Shown in pieces: positions 54,912 to 62,787 of a DNA stretch of 64,000 nt (position 1 is the first letter of the stretch; each line of letters begins with the position of its first letter). The stretch covers positions 2,170,001-2,234,000 of the forward strand of contig NZ_CP041372.2 in NCBI RefSeq assembly GCF_006965545.2, in the 5' to 3' direction. The notes below the pieces were generated by a model. That model saw only the letters and a list, made by a program, of their open reading frames with translations, was not told where the DNA came from and ran no database searches. Origin of the DNA: Paenalkalicoccus suaedae (lineage in GTDB: Bacteria; Bacillota; Bacilli; Bacillales; Salisediminibacteriaceae). The translations under genes were made by a program, and so were the position numbers.

Positions 54912-55646
54912 CTACACGCCACGTTTATTACCCCACACTAATGTATGCAACTGAGGAAGGACTCTCACACGAGTCATATCTGAATCCGACATCGTACGAT
55001 CAACAAGCTCTTCATATTTCATCAACAGCTTAGGCACTAAATTATCTTCTGATACATTATGATCAACGTCCTCATTCCCTACTTGTAAAAAGAACGCAAT
55101 ATCTGGGTATCTTGCATGAATTTCCTTTGCATACTGATAGTCCTCTTCGTTAAAGCACACCACTTTTAAGCTAGTGTGCGAGACTCTGTCCGCATCTCTA
55201 AGGCGATTAATAAGATCATCTAAAACCGTAAAATCAGTTACCATCGAAGAGCTCGGTGGCTTTGGAGAAATAGTCAGGTCATCAATCTCTACAAGCCAGT
55301 CTTGCCATCTACTTCCTTGCGTTTCAATGGCCACTTCCATACCTTTATCATGCAATAGGGTAACAAGCTCCCCCATATTTTTCAAAAGAGCTGGATTCCC
55401 TCCCGATATCGTAACGTGAGCAAAATTATTCGGGGCCAGCTCCTGCAGCTCTGCAAAAACTTCTTTTGCGGAAAGCATACGAATATCTTCTTTCGCAGAT
55501 CCGTCCCATGTAAAAGCAGAATCACACCACGCACACGAATAATCACAGCCTGCTGTACGGACAAACATCGTCTTCTTCCCAATAACCATTCCTTCACCTT
55601 GAAAGGTTGGACCAAAGACTTCTAAAACTGGTACTTTGTTAGCCAT
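54912..55646 (-). CDS. queE: 7-carboxy-7-deazaguanine synthase
   Basis: 244 aa with start ATG 55646, which overlaps the queD stop as TAATG; an ATG at 55658 is possible but sits too close to its ribosome-binding site. Radical-SAM cluster motif CDYSCAWCDS, glycine-rich SGGNPAL. Converts 6-carboxytetrahydropterin to 7-carboxy-7-deazaguanine in queuosine precursor synthesis. Third gene of the queCDE operon. Confidence 0.93.
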   Translation of the reverse strand: MANKVPVLEVFGPTFQGEGMVIGKKTMFVRTAGCDYSCAWCDSAFTWDGSAKEDIRMLSAKEVFAELQELAPNNFAHVTISGGNPALLKNMGELVTLLHDKGMEVAIETQGSRWQDWLVEIDDLTISPKPPSSSMVTDFTVLDDLINRLRDADRVSHTSLKVVCFNEEDYQYAKEIHARYPDIAFFLQVGNEDVDHNVSEDNLVPKLLMKYEELVDRTMSDSDMTRVRVLPQLHTLVWGNKRGV

Positions 55647-56119
55647 TATTGCATCCACTCCCGGCGAGCTTCTGCATAGCTAGTCGGTGTTTCAAACAGT
55701 CGTACAAACTCGACTTGGAAGGACTGCTTTGCATGTGCACTTCGTTTTTGAAGAGATTTTTCCATCTCTTCATAAATCCACACGACCATGTTTTCGGCAG
55801 TAGTGTTCATTGGTGGTAGCATCTCATTTAAGTAACGATGATCTAAATATGGCTCAATATCTTTCTTCCAGCTCTTTTTAATGTCACCGAAATCAAGCAT
55901 GATCCCAACATCGTCCACATAGCCACTTATTCCGAAGATAACTTTATACGTATGACCATGTAGATTTTTGCATTTTCCTTCGTACTCGTGTAAATGGTGA
56001 GCCGCATCAAACGTAAACTCCTTACTAACAAGGACACGCTTGTGGTGATACTTCAGCTCACTCTTCTTTATATCTTCGCCAAGTTTCTGAAGCTTTTCTA
56101 CTACGCGAAAACCAAACAT
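55646..56119 (-). CDS. queD: 6-carboxy-5,6,7,8-tetrahydropterin synthase
   Basis: 157 aa. Zinc-binding histidines in FDAAHHLHEY and NLHGHTYKV; catalytic Cys in YEGKCKNLHGH. The N-terminal 30 residues (VVEKLQKLGEDIKKSELKYHHK) extend beyond short QueD proteins but AAGGAGG precedes this start. Makes 6-carboxytetrahydropterin from dihydroneopterin triphosphate. Middle gene of queCDE. Confidence 0.93.
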   Translation of the reverse strand: MFGFRVVEKLQKLGEDIKKSELKYHHKRVLVSKEFTFDAAHHLHEYEGKCKNLHGHTYKVIFGISGYVDDVGIMLDFGDIKKSWKKDIEPYLDHRYLNEMLPPMNTTAENMVVWIYEEMEKSLQKRSAHAKQSFQVEFVRLFETPTSYAEARREWMQ

Positions 56120-56141
56120 GGCGACACCTCCTTACAATATA

Positions 56142-56804
56142 TTAGATAGCACGTTCCTTTTTTTCTTGTAAATATAAATCAAGTCCATTTTTACGTAGCT
56201 TACACGCTGGACATTCTCCACAACCATCCGCAATGATTCCGTTATAGCAAGTAAGCGTGTTATGACGAACGTAATCAAGAGCATCAAGCGTATCCGCTAA
56301 CTCCCACGTCTCTTTTTTATCCAGCCACATAAGAGGAGTATGAATAACAAACCCGTGGTCCATCGATAAATTTAGCGTCACATTCATGGATTTAATAAAT
56401 ATATCACGGCAGTCTGGGTAGCCGCTAAAGTCTGTCTCACACACACCTGTTACTATATGCTTTGCACCAATCTGCTTCGCAAGTACACCTGCAAATGAGA
56501 GAAACAATAGATTACGTCCTTCCACAAATGTAGAAGGTAACTCCCCCTCTTGCTCTTCAATCTCAATATCATCTCTAGTGAGAGCACTTGGGGCTAGCTG
56601 ACTGAGTAAGCTCATATCTAACAGATGATGATTCACGTTTTGCTCTTTCGCAATCTGCTGTGCCACTTCGATTTCAAGCTTATGTCGCTGGTTATAGTTA
56701 AAGGTGACAACTTCTACTTCGGCAAATTGTTTTTTTGCCCAAAACAGACACGTCGTACTGTCCTGACCGCCGCTAAACACGACTAATGCTTTCTCTTGCT
56801 TCAC
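56142..56804 (-). CDS. queC: 7-cyano-7-deazaguanine synthase
   Basis: 220 aa from GTG 56804 ([13 protein letters not shown]); a GTG at 56813 is too close to GGAG. PP-loop SGGQDSTT at the N-terminus and a zinc site [10 protein letters not shown] at the end. Converts 7-carboxy-7-deazaguanine to preQ0 with ATP and ammonia. First gene after the preQ1 riboswitch leader. queF, which makes preQ1 from preQ0, is not in this window. Confidence 0.93.
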   Translation of the reverse strand: MKQEKALVVFSGGQDSTTCLFWAKKQFAEVEVVTFNYNQRHKLEIEVAQQIAKEQNVNHHLLDMSLLSQLAPSALTRDDIEIEEQEGELPSTFVEGRNLLFLSFAGVLAKQIGAKHIVTGVCETDFSGYPDCRDIFIKSMNVTLNLSMDHGFVIHTPLMWLDKKETWELADTLDALDYVRHNTLTCYNGIIADGCGECPACKLRKNGLDLYLQEKKERAI

Positions 56805-56842
56805 GATAAGCACTCTCCTTTTACATTCAGAAAAAATATAAC

Positions 56843-56875
56843 AAAAAACCGTTTAGCCAAAGTAGCTAAACGGTT
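56843..56875 (-). terminator. Second terminator of the queC leader
   Basis: On the minus strand AACCGTTTAGC pairs with GCTAAACGGTT and is followed by TTTTGTTAT. Its 5' arm GTTTAGCTA is exactly complementary to TAGCTAAAC inside the aptamer (56948-56956). Confidence 0.85.
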
Positions 56876-56901
56876 ACATAGGAAAAAAAATAAGTTCACA
56901 C

Positions 56902-56922
56902 AAAAAATGCCCATTTAGGGCA
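56902..56922 (-). terminator. First terminator-like hairpin of the queC leader
   Basis: TGCCC and GGGCA enclose a 5-nt loop and are followed by TTTTTTG; five base pairs, so weaker than the second. Confidence 0.65.
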
Positions 56923-56928
56923 GTATGT

Positions 56929-56964
56929 CCTTAGTTTTTTATAGAGGGTTTAGCTAGAACCTCT
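56929..56964 (-). promoter_or_regulatory. PreQ1-I riboswitch aptamer
   Basis: On the minus strand AGAGGTTCTAGCTAAACC, CTCT, then AAAAAACTAAGG follow the preQ1-I consensus (P1 stem AGAGG/CCTCT, ligand-binding loop, A-rich tail forming the pseudoknot). It precedes queC, the classic target. Binding of preQ1 would favour termination. Confidence 0.92.
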
Positions 56965-57060
56965 CCCGTTCCATTCGAACGGTACAGTAGTATGGGTAAT
57001 TGTCCAAATGACATCATATCATACTGCTTCAGATACGTCTACTATAGGAAATCTTGTGTG

Positions 57061-57276
57061 TTATTTTAATCGAGCTTCTTTTTGATGATTCATGTACATT
57101 ATTGTTTCGTAACAAATACGGCCAAGAGAAACACTCGCTAAAAGGCAGCCAGCTCCAATAACAAGACCTGACCTATCCATTTCTAACACGTTAGACCATG
57201 CAAGGACAGCCATGACAATACCAATAACGAAAAATAAACATTCATACGTAATGGATTCTAAAAATGTCCTTTGCAT
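57061..57276 (-). CDS. Small two-helix membrane protein
   Basis: 71 aa with AGGAGG eight bases before the ATG. Two hydrophobic helices (TYECLFFVIGIVMAVLAWSNV and GLVIGAGCLLASVSLGRICYE) and a basic end (NHQKEARLK). No family recognised; upstream of, but not clearly part of, the que operon. Confidence 0.65.
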   Translation of the reverse strand: MQRTFLESITYECLFFVIGIVMAVLAWSNVLEMDRSGLVIGAGCLLASVSLGRICYETIMYMNHQKEARLK

Positions 57277-57337
57277 CGTAATAACCTCCTACCGAGTAAT
57301 GAGATAGGATTAGTATACCGTATATTATCTGAAAAAT

Positions 57338-57919
57338 CTATCTTGTTAACGCGTTCACGGTACTTAGCTTTGTCATCCGCCTACTATCCAAATCAATAAC
57401 AGCTATTATCGGCTCTAAAAAACCATCCCATAGCTCTGATGCTTGATTCGAAGAATAGTCCTCTATAAATAATGCCATCGTAATACTCGAGGTAATGACA
57501 CAGATATCTTCGTTCGAACCTACATTACTTATTAATTTCTCTAACTCTAATTTAATACGCGTTTTGACATCGCTTGCAGTTTCATTCCCGAGTATAACGT
57601 GATCCTTCATAGTTAAAAATTGTTTGATTTTCTCTTTCCAGATTGGCTTAGGGTATTTCATTGCAGTTACTACTTGGCAATCATGTGAAATCCCTTGCAC
57701 TGGCTCCCAACGCTTTAAAAGCTCGCTTGCGATTAAATAAGTTGTTTCGATTGAGCTTCTCTCTTCGCTAGAATAAAATTTATTAACTTTAAAGCTTCTT
57801 AGTTGATTAGCTAGCTTTAATGCTTGATCCTTACCTTCTACGGATAGTTGCCATTCATGGTGAGGAAGGTCTGAGTTCATTTCTGGTATGGAGTGTTTAA
57901 CAAATATTAGCTTGGACAT
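57338..57919 (-). CDS. Histidine phosphatase-superfamily protein with altered RHG motif
   Basis: 193 aa. The phosphoglycerate-mutase-like fold is visible (SVEGKDQALKLANQL; KFYSSEERSSIET; second His region VITSSITMAL without a clear His). The catalytic RHG reads KHS (LIFVKHSIPEMN). The nucleophile His is retained but the Arg is replaced by Lys and the C-terminal catalytic His is not obvious, so activity is uncertain. GGGGAAGAC lies before the ATG. Confidence 0.7.
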   Translation of the reverse strand: MSKLIFVKHSIPEMNSDLPHHEWQLSVEGKDQALKLANQLRSFKVNKFYSSEERSSIETTYLIASELLKRWEPVQGISHDCQVVTAMKYPKPIWKEKIKQFLTMKDHVILGNETASDVKTRIKLELEKLISNVGSNEDICVITSSITMALFIEDYSSNQASELWDGFLEPIIAVIDLDSRRMTKLSTVNALTR

Positions 57920-58044
57920 GGTTTGTCTTCCCCCTAGTGCTTAAGTACTTTACTATCCCCTAAAAAAGCTTTATAAAAACATAAACCCGGGATAAATTAC
58001 ATTTCAGGGATGTATCTAGACCTATTTATCACAACCTTTTTGCT

Positions 58045-58078
58045 AAAAAAAGAGCTTAGCACTATGCCAAGCTCTTAC
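58045..58078 (-). terminator. Terminator after tusA
   Basis: On the minus strand AAGAGCTTGGCATAG and CTAAGCTCTT pair through AAGAGCTT/AAGCTCTT, then TTTTTT. Confidence 0.85.
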
Positions 58079-58083
58079 ATGCC

Positions 58084-58311
58084 TTATCCTTTTTTAATCC
58101 AAAACTTAAACGTACCATTATCTTCTTCTTGAGATAAAAGCTCGTGTCCACCAGACTTTGACCAAGCAGCTAAGTCAGCCTTTGCACCTTTATCTGTCGC
58201 ATGAATTTCTAAAACATCGCCAGACTCTAAGTTGTTCATTGCTTTCTTTGTTTTAACGATTGGCATCGGACACGCTAATCCTTTTGCATCTAAAATTCCC
58301 TTCGCTTCCAT
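58084..58311 (-). CDS. TusA-family sulfur carrier (YrkI-like)
   Basis: 75 aa from ATG 58311, with AGGAG upstream. Conserved CPMPIVKTKKAM around Cys14, the persulfide-carrying residue. Moves sulfane sulfur between proteins. It follows the TusA-rhodanese gene, and its first half is nearly a copy of that protein's TusA domain. Part of the CstR-type persulfide module. Confidence 0.88.
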   Translation of the reverse strand: MEAKGILDAKGLACPMPIVKTKKAMNNLESGDVLEIHATDKGAKADLAAWSKSGGHELLSQEEDNGTFKFWIKKG

Positions 58312-58382
58312 ATCATCATCTCCTAAAATAAGTTTTGTCTTTAGTAGCGGTTCTAGCGAGATCCCCTCTCCCGCTCTATCTA

Positions 58383-58937
58383 TCACTTCGTTACAGGACC
58401 TTCCCATTCAGTCATGCCAGGTAGAACATTCACCACTTCATTAAAGCCTTTTTCGGTAAGCATTTGCGCGGCAAGATCGCTTCGACTTCCAGTGCGGCAT
58501 ACGACATAAATGGCTTTATCTGTAGGAATCTCAGACATTTTTGCTTCAAGCTCGCCGAGTGGGACCGATACTGCACCGGGAATATGACCAAAATGATACT
58601 CCGCCTCTTCACGGACATCTAACACGGTTACCTCATCTAGCTTCGATGCTAATTCATCATTTGTCGCAACAGCTTCATGCTTTTTTTCTTGTTGATCTTC
58701 ATCAGAACCCTTACGAACATAATGAATCAACACATCCCCATCTTCATCTGTTCCTAAATAGTGATGACCATTTTTAGTAGACCACGCTTTTAGGTCTGCT
58801 AAAGAACCTTTATCCGTTGCTTGAATTTCAATAACTTTACCAGCTGCTAAATCAGCCATTGCTTTCTTTGTTTTTACAATCGGCATTGGACATGCTAATC
58901 CTTTTGCATCTAATCGAACATCTGCATGTACTGTCAT
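58383..58937 (-). CDS. TusA-rhodanese fusion protein (YrkF-like)
   Basis: 184 aa. TusA domain (1-75, Cys16 in LACPMPIVKTKK), a Glu/Lys linker, then a rhodanese domain (about 90-184) with active-site Cys in YVVCRTGSRSDLA. Handles persulfide sulfur: the rhodanese can load the TusA Cys. Same order as yrkF in B. subtilis. Starts 25 nt after dsrE. Confidence 0.92.
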   Translation of the reverse strand: MTVHADVRLDAKGLACPMPIVKTKKAMADLAAGKVIEIQATDKGSLADLKAWSTKNGHHYLGTDEDGDVLIHYVRKGSDEDQQEKKHEAVATNDELASKLDEVTVLDVREEAEYHFGHIPGAVSVPLGELEAKMSEIPTDKAIYVVCRTGSRSDLAAQMLTEKGFNEVVNVLPGMTEWEGPVTK

Positions 58938-58962
58938 TATTAAACCTCCAATTAGTCTTAAA

Positions 58963-59442
58963 TTAAATAAATAGATTCACGGCTCCGTCTTCTGCTTCAG
59001 CCAAATAAGCGGCAACTCCAGCGTACTCTAACCCCTCTATTAATTCGGCTTCTTGAAGACCTAAAAGATCCATGGTCATTGTACAAGCAACAAGATTAAT
59101 CTCTTGCTCTTTTGCCATTTCAATGAGATCCGGCAAAGGCATGGCATTATGCTTTTTAATAACATCTTTAATCATTTTAGGACCCATTCCAGCAAACTGC
59201 ATTTTAGATAATGGTAGTTTATTGGCACCTCTAGGCATCATCTTGCCAAACATTTTTTCAATGAAGCCCTTTTTTACTGTTACTTGTTCATCTCGGCGGA
59301 ACGTATTGAGTCCCCAGAACGTTGCAAAAATCGTAACGTCGTGATCATATGCAGCAGCGCCATTAGCAATAATGAATGCTGCCATTGCTTTGTCATAATC
59401 ACCGCTAAATAAAATAATATTCGTTTTTTTTCTCTCAGACAT
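58963..59442 (-). CDS. DsrE/F-like sulfur-relay protein (YrkE-like)
   Basis: 159 aa from ATG 59442 (AGAAGGAG upstream); an earlier frame start to 59490 would lie over the promoter. DsrE-like fold: ILFSGDYDKAMAAFIIANGAAA, YDHDVTIFATFWGLN and INLVACTMTMDLLGL with the conserved Cys. Sulfur transfer partner of TusA proteins. First gene of the dsrE-tusA/rhodanese-tusA group. Confidence 0.88.
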   Translation of the reverse strand: MSERKKTNIILFSGDYDKAMAAFIIANGAAAYDHDVTIFATFWGLNTFRRDEQVTVKKGFIEKMFGKMMPRGANKLPLSKMQFAGMGPKMIKDVIKKHNAMPLPDLIEMAKEQEINLVACTMTMDLLGLQEAELIEGLEYAGVAAYLAEAEDGAVNLFI

Positions 59443-59495
59443 GATAAAAACTCCTTCTATATAGTAGTACAGGTAGGGGTATATGCGCATGTAAA

Positions 59496-59521
59496 AAGAA
59501 AGTTGCGCGTGACGCGCAACT
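59496..59521 (-). terminator. Terminator after cstR
   Basis: On the minus strand AGTTGCGCG and CGCGCAACT pair perfectly with a TCA loop, followed by TTCTTTTT. Confidence 0.8.
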
Positions 59522-59523
59522 AG

Positions 59524-59793
59524 TTAGCGACTTTTTACTAATAAACCTACTGCTTCTTGAATGAGGGTTTCTGTCTCTTCCCCATTATCAATTTGTGTAC
59601 GCACGCATTGCTCTAAGTTTGCGCTAACGACGACTGCAATAGCTTTATCTAACGCATTGCGAGCCGCTGACATTTGGCCGACAAGATCGCGACAATCCTT
59701 TTCTTCTTCCATCATTCGAACGATGGCACGTACTTGACCTTCCACACGCTTCACTCGATTTTTCATTTGGTCGGTGTATTCCATTCTAGTCAC
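59524..59793 (-). CDS. cstR: CsoR-family repressor of the CstR (persulfide-sensing) type
   Basis: 89 aa, all-helical DUF156 fold (YTDQMKNRVKRVEGQVRAIVRMM). The two sensing cysteines are Cys34 and Cys63; the His of copper-sensing CsoR, four residues before the second Cys, is Asn59. That pattern marks persulfide-sensing CstR rather than a copper sensor. Overlaps the DUF302 gene by four bases. Palindromic sites before sulP and DUF302 are its likely operators. Confidence 0.88.
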   Translation of the reverse strand: MTRMEYTDQMKNRVKRVEGQVRAIVRMMEEEKDCRDLVGQMSAARNALDKAIAVVVSANLEQCVRTQIDNGEETETLIQEAVGLLVKSR

Positions 59794-60182
59794 TCCTCTC
59801 TATTTATCGCTTCCTCCATGGCAGCTTGCATGCGACTTTCCACATCTTCTGCTACAGATTTAGCAACTTGATCATCTATCAAATTCATTAAAACAGTAGG
59901 TTTTGGCATCCCTACTTTAACTTTAGTATCTTCTTGATATACTACCATTTTACACGGTAAAAAATATCCTGCAAGTAAAGTCTCTGATAATACTTGTTTT
60001 GCTATCTTTGGATTACACACTTCAAGCACTCTAAACTCGTGATTTAGCCCAACGCCCTTCTCATCTAACTTCGCTTTCACATCAAAATCCCATAACACGC
60101 CAAACTCTTGTTTTTTCAAAGACTCTGCTAAACGTTCAACCGTTTCTTGTACAGAAAACGGGGATGTAAAGGTTATATGCAT
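59790..60182 (-). CDS. DUF302 domain protein
   Basis: 130 aa (start ATG 60182; TTG 60185 has slightly better spacing to GGAG). FGVLWDFDVKAKLDEKGVG...FRVLEVCNPKIAKQVLSE...LPCKMVVYQE is the DUF302 pattern with two cysteines. Often linked to sulfur-handling genes; biochemical function unknown. Cotranscribed with cstR. Confidence 0.82.
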   Translation of the reverse strand: MHITFTSPFSVQETVERLAESLKKQEFGVLWDFDVKAKLDEKGVGLNHEFRVLEVCNPKIAKQVLSETLLAGYFLPCKMVVYQEDTKVKVGMPKPTVLMNLIDDQVAKSVAEDVESRMQAAMEEAINREE

Positions 60183-60197
60183 CAATGCAATCACTCC

Positions 60198-60215
60198 TAT
60201 ACTGGTATGGGTATA
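60198..60215 (-). promoter_or_regulatory. Candidate CstR operator before the DUF302-cstR genes
   Basis: TATACTGGTATGGGTATA, palindromic at its ends and similar in words to the two sites before sulP; would allow autoregulation. Confidence 0.45.
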
Positions 60216-60239
60216 TCATACGGCGTTAGTTGATCCGTG

Positions 60240-61505
60240 TCAAGCCGCGTCCATCAAAACGCGTTTTCTCCTTAAAGGAATGACAAGCATTCCTGCAATT
60301 ATTCCGGTGACTAGGCCTATTTCCACACTAATAACCAATGTAGCTAAAAACGTAATCATCCATAGAGCGAAGTCGATACGATTATATGAAAAAAGATGGG
60401 CTGCCTCACTATAATCGATAAGCTTATACACTGCAACTAAAACGATAGCTGCTAGCACGGCATTAGGTAAATAATAAAAGTATGAGGTAAAAAATACTAA
60501 TGTTAATGCAATTAACATGGCAGTAATTACACCAGCAAACTTCGTCTTAGCGCCTGCCTCGTAGTTAACTGCTGATCTCGAGAATCCACCGGTAACGGGA
60601 AATGCTCCAAAGAAGGATCCGCCAACATTGGCAGCGCCAAGCCCGATTAATTCTCTATTCGGTTTAATAGAATAGGATTCTTTTTGCGCAATTACTTTTG
60701 CCATCGCATACGATTCCATAAACCCAATAAACGAAATTGTGAGCGCGGTCGGCAATAGAAGTAGCATCGCATCAATAGTGATAGTTGGTATGAGCAAACT
60801 AGGTAATCCTGCAGGAACATCTCCAATAATAGAGACACCGCGTTCTGCTAGATTAAATCCTGAAACGAGTAACACTGTGACTATAACTACTAAAAGTGGT
60901 GCAGGGAAAGCTGGTGCAATTTTTTTTAAGATAAGAAGGAGTGCCACACTCCCTAAGGCAATTGAAAAAGTGATAACCTGACTATTAGGTAGCTGCATGA
61001 AGATGTGAGTAATGGTTTGTAATGGACTAGCTTCAGAAGGAACGGATACACCAAAAACGTGTTTTAATTGGCTAAAAGCAATGACGATAGCAGCCGCAGA
61101 CGTAAAGCCACTAATGACTGCATGTGGAATAAAAGAAGCTAAACCGCCGAGACGAATGACACCCATCACGACCTGGATAACACCTACCATCATCATTAGA
61201 AGGATTGCATAGCTGACAAACTCCGATGAGCCCGGTTCTGCTAGTTGTGAAACTCCTGCAAAAACTAAAAGAGACACAACAGCCACGGGTCCAACCGCTA
61301 ACTGCCTGGACGTTCCAATCATCGCATAAATCAGTATGGGAATAATTGAAGCATATAATCCAGTTATCGGAGGCATTCCGGCTAAAAGTGCGTAGGCCAT
61401 CCCTTGCGGAACTAGCATCACCGCTACTATCAAACCAGCTTGTAGATCTGACCTAAATTCGTGTTTTAAATAATGGTTGGTTTGTTGACTGTTCATTAAT
61501 ACCAC
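60240..61505 (-). CDS. SulP-family anion transporter lacking the STAS domain
   Basis: 421 aa. Ten or more membrane helices with the SulP signature (VAVMLVPQGMAYALLAGMPPITGLYASI). The protein ends right after the last helix with VIPLRRKRVLMDAA; usual SulP proteins have a further cytoplasmic STAS domain of about 100-130 residues. Only some 45 nt separate its stop from the next gene, so no shifted STAS is hidden there. Possible sulfite/sulfate/thiosulfate transport in the persulfide response (inference). Confidence 0.88.
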   Translation of the reverse strand: MVLMNSQQTNHYLKHEFRSDLQAGLIVAVMLVPQGMAYALLAGMPPITGLYASIIPILIYAMIGTSRQLAVGPVAVVSLLVFAGVSQLAEPGSSEFVSYAILLMMMVGVIQVVMGVIRLGGLASFIPHAVISGFTSAAAIVIAFSQLKHVFGVSVPSEASPLQTITHIFMQLPNSQVITFSIALGSVALLLILKKIAPAFPAPLLVVIVTVLLVSGFNLAERGVSIIGDVPAGLPSLLIPTITIDAMLLLLPTALTISFIGFMESYAMAKVIAQKESYSIKPNRELIGLGAANVGGSFFGAFPVTGGFSRSAVNYEAGAKTKFAGVITAMLIALTLVFFTSYFYYLPNAVLAAIVLVAVYKLIDYSEAAHLFSYNRIDFALWMITFLATLVISVEIGLVTGIIAGMLVIPLRRKRVLMDAA

Positions 61506-61512
61506 TCCTCCT

Positions 61513-61551
61513 AATACCCCTATTGGTATTATATATACCTGTACAGGTATA
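61513..61551 (-). promoter_or_regulatory. Twin palindromes, candidate CstR operators before sulP
   Basis: AATACCCCTATTGGTATT (61513-61530, palindromic arms AATACC/GGTATT) and TATACCTGTACAGGTATA (61534-61551, perfect 18-bp palindrome), eight bases upstream of the sulP start and beyond. ATACC/GGTAT half-sites fit CsoR/CstR operators. Confidence 0.7.
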
Positions 61552-61573
61552 AGTCAAGGCATTTTCTTCAACA

Positions 61574-61602
61574 AAAAAAGGCGCCCGTTAAGGCACCTTT
61601 CC
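61574..61602 (-). terminator. Terminator after the quinone reductase-like gene
   Basis: On the minus strand AAGGTGCC pairs with GGGCGCCTT (imperfect) followed by TTTTT. Confidence 0.7.
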
Positions 61603-61603
61603 C

Positions 61604-62581
61604 TTATAATTCTACGACTATTTTCCCTCGTACAGATCGAGATTGCAGTTTTTCAAGTGCTCGTGGTACATCGCTAAGTACAATTTTTTCGGTAACTATT
61701 GTGTTTAGCATCCCGTTACTTATTCGTTTCACTAAATCATTTCCAATTTCCTGAAGACGCTTTTGCTCTCTAAGATTGGTTGATTGATACACACTTCCAA
61801 GTGCTACATGATGGAAGGACTTCGGATGACCAAACTCGATAGAATCATCCATTTTTGGCTGCCCAGCAATAAATGCGAGGTGTCCGTTGAATGCGAGTGC
61901 TTTCACTGATTCGTTGGCATTATCTCGACTTACTGTATCAAGTATAGCGTCGACACCCACTCCATTTGTTTCTTCCATAATACGATCTACAAAGGATTCT
62001 TTTTTATAATCAATGGCAACATCGGCTCCAAGCTCTAGTACATGCTCATGATTATGCTCTTGAGCCGTTGTAAACACGTAGAGCCCAGCTTGCTTTGCAA
62101 GTTGTATGGCAAAGCCGCCAACTCCTCCTGCACCAGCGTGAATTAAAATAGATTCACCCGCACGAACTCGAATCTTATCAAACAGCGCTTGATACGCCGT
62201 GTACGCAGCTACCGGAAGTGCCGCTGCATCCGTAAATAAGACGTTGTATGGTAGCTTTGTCGCCGTATGTGCTTCAGCAATCGCGTATTCCGCAAAACCG
62301 CCTTTTTTAGACATATCATTCAAGAAAACAACATGATCTTGCTCTTTAAATTCGGTCACGCCTTCTCCGATTTCCTCAACAACACCAGCTACATCTAGGC
62401 CTAACACATGAGGGTACTCCCAACCAGGATAACCATTTGTACCTGTTTTATAATCAACCGGATTTAATCCAGCGGCTTTTACTCGCACTAATAGCTGCCC
62501 AGCCTGTGGCTTTGGCTTTTCAATTTCTTGCACAGTCATGTCGGTCCACTTACCTTTTTCCTCTAATAATAACGCTCTCAC
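61604..62581 (-). CDS. Quinone oxidoreductase-like zinc-type dehydrogenase
   Basis: 325 aa. MDR fold: KAAGLNPVDYKTGTNG, GLDVAGVVEEIGEG, and NADPH motif HAGAGGVGGFAIQLAKQAG. No catalytic zinc ligands, so an NADPH:quinone or enone reductase is likely. GGAGG precedes the start. Separated from sulP by a terminator. Confidence 0.88.
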   Translation of the reverse strand: MRALLLEEKGKWTDMTVQEIEKPKPQAGQLLVRVKAAGLNPVDYKTGTNGYPGWEYPHVLGLDVAGVVEEIGEGVTEFKEQDHVVFLNDMSKKGGFAEYAIAEAHTATKLPYNVLFTDAAALPVAAYTAYQALFDKIRVRAGESILIHAGAGGVGGFAIQLAKQAGLYVFTTAQEHNHEHVLELGADVAIDYKKESFVDRIMEETNGVGVDAILDTVSRDNANESVKALAFNGHLAFIAGQPKMDDSIEFGHPKSFHHVALGSVYQSTNLREQKRLQEIGNDLVKRISNGMLNTIVTEKIVLSDVPRALEKLQSRSVRGKIVVEL

Positions 62582-62787
62582 GTGTATTGCCTCCTTTCGT
62601 TCTATGTAAAAAGTATACGTATTCTCTCATCCTTCAGGCAACTTATACGGCTTATGAAAAATGCAAAACAGGGAAAGTACTATATTTTCTTTCCCAAGCG
62701 AAGACATTTTTTATCTCATTAGAGAGTCAGAAAGTCTGACAGAAATACATTTTTTGAGGTAAACTGTAAAAGAAATGAGGGATAAAC

